A DNA stretch of 64,000 nt from JAIBJN01 sp963802795 (lineage in GTDB: Bacteria > Actinomycetota > Thermoleophilia > Gaiellales > Gaiellaceae), in assembly GCA_963802795.1 (NCBI GenBank), contig CAWDJV010000005.1, forward strand, positions 1,178,001-1,242,000, written 5' to 3'. The notes below the pieces were generated by a model. The model did no database searches. It saw nothing but the letters and a program-made list of their open reading frames with translations, and was not told where the DNA came from. Below, in pieces: positions 56,730 to 64,000 of this stretch; the first letter of the stretch is position 1; every line of letters begins with the position of its first letter. A program made the translations under genes and the position numbers.

Positions 56730-56769
56730 TCACAGCAGGCGGAATCCGGCAGGGCCCGGTGGCGGCCGC

Positions 56770-56775
56770 TAGGTT
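56770..56775 (+). promoter_or_regulatory. -10 box TAGGTT, leaderless
   Basis: TAGGTT lies 6 nt before the ATG at 56782. Confidence 0.45.
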
Positions 56776-56781
56776 CCACGT

Positions 56782-57410
56782 ATGAGCGCCGACGTCGAGC
56801 TCGGCCCTGACGAGACGGTTCCGGGGAAGCCGTTCTCGGACCCGGAGCGCACCAAGGCGGACGAGGAGGCGATGCGCCTCCTCCTCGCGCACGAGCGCGA
56901 GCGCGCCCGCGCATGGGTTCAGGAGCCGGCCGAGACGCGTAGGGACGTCGTCATCCGCGAGACGGACGGGGACGGTCTTCGCCATCTGCTAGTCGTGCCC
57001 CAGACCCATGCGCTCCTCGAGGCGCGCGACCCCATGGTCGTCGGCTTCTTCGGCCGGCCGCGGGAGGATGCCGACCTCGACCTGCTCTTCGAGCTGGAGG
57101 AGCAGCTCATCGGCGGGATGAGCGCGTATGCAGCGCACGGGCTCCTGAGCTACTACGACCTCGAGTTCGTGAAAGGTGCCTACGGGAACCTGATCCTCTT
57201 CACCGGCGTCGACGGCCCGACCAGGTGGGGGAGAACCCGGTGCACCACCGGGCCGTCGGGATCTCGCCCCAGAACTACCACGAGATCCGGCTTCACCAGG
57301 GAACGCTCTCGGGGCGGCTCCTCGACGGCGGCGCCCTGCACGTGACGCGTACGAGATATCGCGACTACAGCGACGCCGAGCCCTGGCGCGCCGCGCGCAG
57401 CTTCGCCTAG
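56782..57410 (+). CDS. Hypothetical protein, frame-shifted
   Basis: About 209 residues after repair, not recognised. The first part is acidic and helical (ERTKADEEAMRLLLAHERERARAWV), the middle reads like a globular alpha/beta protein (LLVVPQTHALLEARDPMVVGFFG, LEEQLIGGMSAYAAHGLLSYYDLE; landmarks only), and the end has VGENPVHHRAVGISPQNYHEIRLHQG. The frame changes near 57216 in a CCC run; one missing C would join the halves. No signal peptide. Divergent from dinB, so the LexA box might also affect it. Confidence 0.6.
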
Positions 57411-57423
57411 CGAGCCCTCGACT

Positions 57424-58434
57424 TCAGGCGCCCAGCGCCGCGTATACGAGCTCGTACGCCCGCACGGCGTCCTTGGCCAGCTGCGCCTCGCGGAGAGCGT
57501 CGTCGTCGATGCGGGCGGCGAGCGACTCGATGAAGCGCCAGTGGAGAACGCTTCGGCGCACGGCCGCGACCGCATCCTCCGTGTAGGGATAGAGGTCGAA
57601 GCCGAGCCGCTCGCCCCGCTCCCCGTAGTCGGCCCGGCGCAGCTCGACGGCGAGCTCGAGCGTCTCCATGAAGGCGGTCGCCCCGACCATGTTGTCGTCG
57701 TCGAAGTCGCCCCAGCCGGAGTTGGCATGTTGATGGCCGAGGAGGTCCTCGGCGGCGAGGAGGGCGGCGTACTCGGCGAGCGATTCCCGGTTCATGAGCA
57801 GGTGCTGCCAGTCCATGTTCACCTTCACGTTCCTGAGCCCCTGGGCGCGCAGCGTGTGGATGATGTGAAGGGTCATGCCGACGTTGCGCATGAAGATCTT
57901 CATGGCCGGCTCGGAGTTCTTGTGCTCGAGGAAGAGAAGGATGCCGTGGGAGGCGCAGCGTTCGGCCGCCCGGCCGACTCCTTCGATCAGCCAGGCCCAG
58001 CTCTCCCGGTAGGGGGCCTGGAAGGGGTAGTTGTAGCCCTCGATCCCCGGCCAGATGATGAAGTGGGCCCCGAGCTCGCCGGCGAAGTCGATTGCCGCTT
58101 CCGTGCGCCGGAGGGCTTCGGCGCGGGTGGCCTCGTCGGGGGAGGCGAGCCCGCCCTTCGCGAAGCGCGGGTCGAGGTGGAGGCCGGTCGCCATGCAGTA
58201 GACGTCGTGGCCTTCGAGGGCGTCGCGGACCCGGTCGAGGTTGTCCTCGTTCAGCTCCTGCGGGTAGTGGAACTCGTAGCCGTCGATCAGGTCGCCCAGG
58301 CCTCCGACGGCGCGGCGAACCCGCTCCTCGGTCGACTCGCCCGCGAATTCGGGCTTGTAGCCGCCCGGAACGAAGCGGGTGATCATCGGGCCGAGGGCCC
58401 AGATGCCGAGGCTCGTCTTCAGCTCGTAGCTCAT
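57424..58434 (-). CDS. Xylose-isomerase-like TIM-barrel sugar isomerase
   Basis: 336 residues. The four metal ligand positions of the xylose isomerase-like barrel are recognisable: Glu in LFLEHKNSEP, Asp/His in VNMDWQHLLMN, His in LGHQHANSGWG and Asp in GFDLYPYTEDA. LGIWALGPMITRFVPGGYKPE at the start is like sugar isomerases acting on free or unusual sugars. Last gene of the glycolate-oxidase-type operon, 22 nt after glcF. Substrate unknown. Confidence 0.78.
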   Translation of the reverse strand: MSYELKTSLGIWALGPMITRFVPGGYKPEFAGESTEERVRRAVGGLGDLIDGYEFHYPQELNEDNLDRVRDALEGHDVYCMATGLHLDPRFAKGGLASPDEATRAEALRRTEAAIDFAGELGAHFIIWPGIEGYNYPFQAPYRESWAWLIEGVGRAAERCASHGILLFLEHKNSEPAMKIFMRNVGMTLHIIHTLRAQGLRNVKVNMDWQHLLMNRESLAEYAALLAAEDLLGHQHANSGWGDFDDDNMVGATAFMETLELAVELRRADYGERGERLGFDLYPYTEDAVAAVRRSVLHWRFIESLAARIDDDALREAQLAKDAVRAYELVYAALGA

Positions 58435-58456
58435 GCGCGGCAGTCTCTCATGCTCG

Positions 58457-59710
58457 TCAGCGGCGAGCGTGGGCGAGGAGCTCTCCCGCGTCGATGCCGC
58501 GGAGCGAGGCGTCGACGAGCTCGACCGGGTGGAAGGCGGGGAGCGGCCGGCCGGCGCGGCGGAGCGCGGACGTGACCTGGACGAGGCAGCCGGGGTTGGC
58601 GCTCGCATAGGCATCGGGCTCCACCGCGAGGACGAGCTCCGCCTTGCGGCTGCCGAGCTCTCGGGCGGCATCCGGTTGCACGAGGTTGTAGATGCCTGCG
58701 CTTCCGCAGCAGATCTCCTGCTCGCCGGGCTCGGCGGGCTCGAGGCCGGGGACGGCGGCGAGCAGCGCGCGCGGCGGAAGGCGCACACCCTGCGCGTGCA
58801 GGAGGTGGCACGAGTCCTGGAAGGCGACTCGGAGCTCCAGCGGGCGATGCTCGGCGCGCGGAGGGAGCTCCGCGATGATCTCCGAGACGTCGCGCACGCG
58901 TGCCGAGAAGCGGGCCGCGCGCTCGGCCCATTCGGTGTCGCCTGCCAGCAGGACGCCGTACTCCTTCATGACGGAGCCGCACCCGGCCGCGTTCGTGACG
59001 ACGTGCTCGACCTCCGCGGCGTCGAAGGCCGCGATCGTCCGCCTGGCGCGCTCGCGTCCCTCCTCGTCGCGGCCGGCGTGCACCGCGAGGGCCCCGCAGC
59101 AGCCTTGCCTGCGCGGGACCGCGACCTCGCACCCGTACGCGGCCAGGACGCGGGCCGTGGCGGCGTTGACATTTCCGAAGAGGACTCGCTGCACGCAGCC
59201 GGCGAGGAGGCCGACGCGGGCGGCCCGCTCTCCCTGAGCCTGCGTTGTCTCGGGCGGCGCCTCCGACGAGCGCCACGGCGGGGCGAGCTCGGCGAGGGGA
59301 CGCAGCGTGCGCGGCATGGGCAGCCGTCGGCCGACGGGGGCGAGCGCGAGCGCCGCGCGAAGACGTCGCGGATGCGGGAAGAGGGCGAAGACGAGCCGGC
59401 GTATGGCCCGCTCCCGCCGCGGGCGACGGTGCTCGCGCTCCACGACGGCGCGCGTCTGCTCGATGAGACGGTCGTAGCGCACGCCCGAAGGGCAGGAAGT
59501 GACGCACGCCATGCAGCCGAGACAGCGGTCGAAGTGCTGGACGACCGTCTGGTTGAGCGCGACGGTGCCGTCCAGGAGCGACTCCATGAGGTAGATCCGC
59601 CCGCGCGGCGAGTCCATCTCCTCCTGCCACAGGCCCCACGTCGGGCAGGTGGGGAGGCAGAACCCGCAGTGGACGCACGTGTTGACGAGCTCCCGGTCGA
59701 TCTCGGTCAC
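58457..59710 (-). CDS. glcF: Glycolate oxidase iron-sulfur subunit (GlcF type)
   Basis: 417 residues. Two 4Fe-4S motifs CVHCGFCLPTCP (about 11-22) and CLGCMACVTSCP (about 62-73), then two CCG (cysteine-rich) domains with QGCCGALAVHAG and EICCGSAGIYN. It passes electrons from the flavin subunits to the quinone pool. GTG start overlaps the glcE stop by 4 nt. The intact D-E-F set implies a 2-hydroxy-acid dehydrogenase; glycolate or lactate cannot be told apart. Confidence 0.9.
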   Translation of the reverse strand: MTEIDRELVNTCVHCGFCLPTCPTWGLWQEEMDSPRGRIYLMESLLDGTVALNQTVVQHFDRCLGCMACVTSCPSGVRYDRLIEQTRAVVEREHRRPRRERAIRRLVFALFPHPRRLRAALALAPVGRRLPMPRTLRPLAELAPPWRSSEAPPETTQAQGERAARVGLLAGCVQRVLFGNVNAATARVLAAYGCEVAVPRRQGCCGALAVHAGRDEEGRERARRTIAAFDAAEVEHVVTNAAGCGSVMKEYGVLLAGDTEWAERAARFSARVRDVSEIIAELPPRAEHRPLELRVAFQDSCHLLHAQGVRLPPRALLAAVPGLEPAEPGEQEICCGSAGIYNLVQPDAARELGSRKAELVLAVEPDAYASANPGCLVQVTSALRRAGRPLPAFHPVELVDASLRGIDAGELLAHARR

Positions 59711-60633
59711 ACGAGGACTCCATCGGGGTCGAACTGGGCCCGAACGCGCTCGGCGAGCGGCGACCACGGCTCCTCGTAGGCAAGCGGCAGAAAGGCGAAG
59801 CACGTCGGGCCGATGCGGACGAGGGCTTCCGGCACCTCCTCGAGAGCGGCGGCGAGCCCGGCGGCGGCGAACGTCCCGCGAGCACCCGCGGCGAGCTGAC
59901 GGGCCGCCGACTCCCGCCAGACAGACTCGTCCTCGCCGCCGCCGAGCAGCGCGCGGCCTTGTTCGATCTGCCCGGCAACCGCCTGCTCGGCCCCCTCGAA
60001 GAGGAGAGCGAGCATCGACGTTGCGCCGCCCCAGAGAAGGTCGACCGCGCTGGGCGTGAGCGGCGAGTGGAGCAGCATCGAAACCGCGCGGGCGGCGTCC
60101 GCCGGGGTCTCGACGGGCACGGCGAGCGTGCGCGCGGCCGCCGGCCGAGGATGCAGCCGGAAACATGCGCGGGCAACGAGTGCGAGCCGGCCGTGCGACC
60201 CGCAGACGAGCTTGCCGAGGTCGAAGCCGGCCACGTTCTTCACCACCTTGCCGCCCGCATTGGCGGTCGTCCCGTCGGCGAGGACGAGGGTCACGCCGAG
60301 GACGAGGTCGCGGGCGCGCCCGTAGCGGTAGGCGCGAGGCCCGAAGAGGTCGCCGGCGATCACGGCGCCGACGGTCGGGTCGCCCGGCGGGTCGAGGGCG
60401 AGCATCTGCCCGTGCGGTGCCAGGCGCTCGTTCAGCGCCGAGAGGTGGATTCCCGCCTCGACGGTCGCCGTGAGATCGCCGGCTTCGTGCTCGAGCAGGC
60501 GGCTGAGGTAGCGCGTGGAGAGAACGACGTCGCCACCGTCCCGTTCGATCGAGACGCGCTGACCTTCTCGCGCCGCGCGGGCAACGACCCCGGCCGCCTC
60601 CGAGACCGACTGGGGCTCAAAGACGCTCGGCAA
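59707..60633 (-). CDS. glcE: Glycolate oxidase FAD-binding subunit (GlcE type)
   Basis: 308 residues, shorter than GlcD as expected. PCMH-type FAD domain: LALDPPGDPTVGAVIAGDLFGPRAYRYG and NAGGKVVKNVAGFDLGKLVCGSHGRLA (landmarks cited). Forms a complex with GlcD and GlcF. The start overlaps glcD by 17 nt. Confidence 0.9.
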   Translation of the reverse strand: MPSVFEPQSVSEAAGVVARAAREGQRVSIERDGGDVVLSTRYLSRLLEHEAGDLTATVEAGIHLSALNERLAPHGQMLALDPPGDPTVGAVIAGDLFGPRAYRYGRARDLVLGVTLVLADGTTANAGGKVVKNVAGFDLGKLVCGSHGRLALVARACFRLHPRPAAARTLAVPVETPADAARAVSMLLHSPLTPSAVDLLWGGATSMLALLFEGAEQAVAGQIEQGRALLGGGEDESVWRESAARQLAAGARGTFAAAGLAAALEEVPEALVRIGPTCFAFLPLAYEEPWSPLAERVRAQFDPDGVLV

Positions 60634-62058
60634 GTCCCGCCTTCTCGAGGGGATGGGCGCGGTACGGCCCCGGGACCTCGCCGCAGAGGCGGGGGGTGGG
60701 GAATACCTTGCCGGGATTCGCCAGCGAGGCCGGGTCGAACCCGCGCCGGAGCCGCTCCATCGCCGCGAGGTCGTCGGGCGCGAACATGCGCGGCATCGCG
60801 CAGGCCTTGTCCACCCCGATCCCGTGCTCGCCCGTCAGCGACCCGCCCGCCTCCAGGCAGACGTCGAGGATGGCGTCGGCGAGCTCGCGGGCCCGCTCGG
60901 GCTGGCCCGGCTCGCGGGCGTCGTAGAGGACGAGCGGGTGCAGGTTGCCGTCGCCCGCGTGGAAGACGTTGCCGACGCGGAGCCCGTGCTCCGCCTCGAG
61001 CTCGGCGATGCGCCGGAGAACGCCGGCGAGGCGCGTGCGCGGGACGACGCCGTCCTGCACGTAGTAGTCCCGGCTCACCCTGCCCATGGCCGCGAACGCG
61101 GACTTGCGGCCGCGCCAGAGCAGCGCCCGCTCGGCGTCGTCGGCGGCCACACGTATCTCGACCGCTCCCTCGGCGCGGCAGATGCCCTCGACGGCTGCGA
61201 GGTCGCCCTCGACCTGGGCGTCGATCCCGTCGAGCTCGACGATGAGGACCGCGGCCACGTCCGGGTAGCCCGGGTGCACCGCGGCCTCCGCCGCTTCGAT
61301 CGTGAGCCGGTCCATCATCTCGATCGCCGCCGGGAGGACTCCGGCCGCGATCACCCCCGACACTGCCGCCCCCGCCCGGTCCGTCGAGTCGAAGCCGGCC
61401 AGAAGCGTCCGCACCGACTCCGGCCGGCGGAGGACACGGACGACGATCTCCGTGGCGATCCCCAGCGTCCCCTCCGAGCCGACGAAGGATCCGAGCAGGT
61501 CGGGGCCCGGATCGCCCGCCGAGAGCCGCACCACGTCGCCGTCGGGCAGCACGATCTCGGCCTCGAGCACGTGGTTCACCGTGAACCCGTGCTTCAGGCA
61601 ATGGGCGCCGCCCGAGTTCTCGGCCACGTTGCCGCCGATCGTGCAAACCTGCTGGCTGGACGGGTCGGGGGCGTAGTAGAACCCGTGCAGGGCGACGGCC
61701 TCGGTGACAGCGAGGTTCGTGACGCCCGGCTGCACGGTGACTCTGCCGCTCTCCAGGTCGACGTCGAGGACGCGGTTCATGCGCGCGAGCGAGACGACGA
61801 TCCCGTCGGCGATCGGGAGCGCGCCTCCCGAGAGGCCGGTGCCCGCGCCGCGCGCGACGAAGGGAATGCCGTCGCGGGCGCAGAGGCGGACGACCTGCTG
61901 CACCTCCTGCGTGGTGGCCGGAAGCGCCACCAGCCCGGGGAGGACCCGGTAGCCGGTCAGCCCGTCACATTCGTACGTGCGCAGCTGCTCGGGCTCGCTG
62001 ATGACTCCGGAGGAGCCGAGCGCGTACTCGACGTCCCGCACGAACTCGGGCTTCAGCA

Positions 62059-62059
<1 letters not shown>
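60617..62059 (-). CDS. glcD: Glycolate oxidase catalytic flavoprotein subunit (GlcD type)
   Basis: 480 residues. FAD-linked oxidase: VARGAGTGLSGGALPIADGIVVSLARMN (cited in part) binds FAD, CTIGGNVAENSGGAHCLKHG and GSEGTLGIATEIVVRV follow, and the C-terminal domain has NVFHAGDGNLHP and SLTGEHGIGVDK with the active-site His residues. Oxidises a 2-hydroxy acid such as glycolate or D-lactate. GTG start overlaps the reductase stop by one base. Confidence 0.92.
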
Positions 62060-63084
<1,025 letters not shown>

Positions 63085-63212
63085 GAGCCGTCTCCGGGCA
63101 GCTTAGTCACGGCGGGTGACTGGGATCGCCCCGGCCGGCCGGCGACGAGGAGCTCCCACAGTAGTCGAGGGGCGCGGCGGCGAACCGCGCCCTCTTCGAC
63201 CGTCGTGCGGTT

Positions 63213-63740
63213 CTAGCGAAGGATGTCGCAGAAGCCCGGCAGCGCCAGCGCGGTGTTGCCGCTGCCGTCCAGGAGCTCCCGCAGGGGGTGCGGGCCGCTC
63301 GACTCGAGAATCCGCAGGGTCTGGCCGTCGATCACGATGCGGCCGGTGTCGATCAAGAGCTCGTTCCCGCGCCGAACGTGAGCCGACGTCCCCTCGATCT
63401 CGATCAGGAGCCGCTGCCCCGTCTCGGGATCGAACGTCGTCGTCTGGACGAAGTTCACGGGCCCGTCGCGCAGGGTAAGGCCGGTGACCGTGTTCTGAAC
63501 GGTGTTGTCCTCCGTGATGTGCGCCACGACCATCGTGCGCCGGCCCTCGTTGTCGAAGAACGTCTGCACGTCGGCCGTGAGGTCGATGTTCCATCTGACT
63601 CCGTAGGTTCCGCAGGCCGTCTCGTCGACCAGCGAAACCTGCTGGGTTACGGTCACACTGGTCGGCGGGTCTGCCGCGACCGGCGCCGCCAGCACGGCGC
63701 CGAGGACCATGGCGCCGATCAGTACAAGAGCACGCCTCAT
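63213..63740 (-). CDS. Exported hypothetical protein
   Basis: 175 residues with a signal peptide (1-23, cleaved after VAA). The mature part is beta-rich with two cysteines (ETACGTYGV and the C-terminal GFCDILR) that may form a disulfide, and reads like a compact lipocalin-like or beta-barrel domain (VVAHITEDNTVQNTVTG, TLRILESSGPHPLRELLDGSGN; landmarks). Function unknown. A good sigma-A-type promoter lies upstream at 63805-63834. Confidence 0.65.
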   Translation of the reverse strand: MRRALVLIGAMVLGAVLAAPVAADPPTSVTVTQQVSLVDETACGTYGVRWNIDLTADVQTFFDNEGRRTMVVAHITEDNTVQNTVTGLTLRDGPVNFVQTTTFDPETGQRLLIEIEGTSAHVRRGNELLIDTGRIVIDGQTLRILESSGPHPLRELLDGSGNTALALPGFCDILR

Positions 63741-63804
63741 GGTGTCTCCTTTCCCCCGTCGCTTCCTTTCTCGAGGAGGCCCGTCGCCGCTCGAGAATTT
63801 AGTG

Positions 63805-63834
63805 AGGCTAATATGCCCCGGCGCTTGCTGTCAA
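63805..63834 (-). promoter_or_regulatory. Sigma-A-type promoter of the exported protein
   Basis: On the minus strand: TTGACA (63829-63834), an 18-nt spacer and TAGCCT (63805-63810), about 65 nt before the ATG at 63740. The best -35/-10 pair I found in the window, and the same -10 hexamer as at 1022 and 7525. Confidence 0.65.
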
Positions 63835-63841
63835 ACACGAT

Positions 63842-64000
63842 TCACTCGAAGGCGGGAAGCTCGAGCTGGATCCGCTCGAGCCGCAGGCCCTGGGCCGGCG
63901 TCGTGTCGAGGAGCTCCGGGACCTCGAGGACAGCCGCATGCCAGCCCTCGCCGGCGAGCTCGCCCTCCAGCGTGCGAGTCGCGGGGACGAGCCCCGAATC
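63842..64000 (-). CDS. C-terminal end of an unidentified protein (5' end outside window)
   Basis: The minus frame is open to the window edge and ends with the stop at 63842-63844. The visible 52 residues (EGWHAAVLEVPELLD, LRLERIQLELPAFE) are regular alpha/beta in composition and clearly coding-like. Not enough to assign a family. Confidence 0.55.
   Translation of the reverse strand, partial: DSGLVPATRTLEGELAGEGWHAAVLEVPELLDTTPAQGLRLERIQLELPAFE

Overview
The window is very GC-rich DNA, densely coding on both strands, with short overlaps between neighbouring genes and many GTG starts. A mycobacterial-type PyrF, CsoR, holo-ACP synthase beside the NAD(P)H-hydrate repair enzyme, a LuxR-type large ATP-binding regulator, a gram-positive type LexA box and -10 boxes placed 6-9 nt before start codons all point to an actinobacterium. 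A deep-branching lineage such as Thermoleophilia is my guess from gene content; the window alone does not prove it. I found no rRNA, tRNA, CRISPR array, transposase or integrase.

Layout. 0-7.2 kb is housekeeping: pyrF end, a LysM protein, a PBP5-type carboxypeptidase, a PfkB sugar kinase, and guaB-guaA followed by two small genes coupled to them. 7.5-11.5 kb holds two MFS transporters, acylphosphatase and a uracil-DNA glycosylase. 11.5-15.6 kb carries rplM-rpsI-glmM and glmS. 15.7-20.1 kb is a copper module: csoR, a CopZ-like chaperone, YcnI, a CopC-CopD fusion and two related membrane proteins. 20.4-28.9 kb includes arfB, a HAD phosphatase, acpS, nnrDE, alr, a tRNA nucleotidyltransferase, a redoxin, an acyltransferase, a flippase-like protein and PAP2.

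30.7-46.2 kb looks accessory. It begins at fabI, whose 3' end (19 bp) is repeated as a direct repeat 9 kb further on. Between the two copies lie an ATPase-GNAT fusion, a lipoprotein and a symmetrical cassette in which two RTX-like secreted proteins flank a LuxR-type ATPase regulator, each RTX gene carrying a near-identical inverted 71-nt leader. After the second copy come a response regulator and secreted proteins (VWA protein, small exported protein, M36 metalloprotease). 46.6-48.2 kb is an ArsR-SRPBCC-SDR operon with twin operators. 48.3-55.4 kb is membrane-rich (holin-like domain plus phosphatase, flippase, AI-2E family, MMPL). 55.5-64 kb has an SOS-type dinB and a five-gene operon joining an aldo/keto reductase, glycolate-oxidase-type subunits D, E and F and a xylose-isomerase-like TIM barrel, then an exported protein and the end of one more gene.

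An important caveat is that about fifteen places show a clean change of reading frame inside an otherwise convincing gene, usually in a short G or C run. Essential genes (glmM, glmS) are affected, so most are probably sequencing or assembly errors rather than pseudogenes. For these genes I give the extent of the reconstructed gene and the approximate site of the shift.
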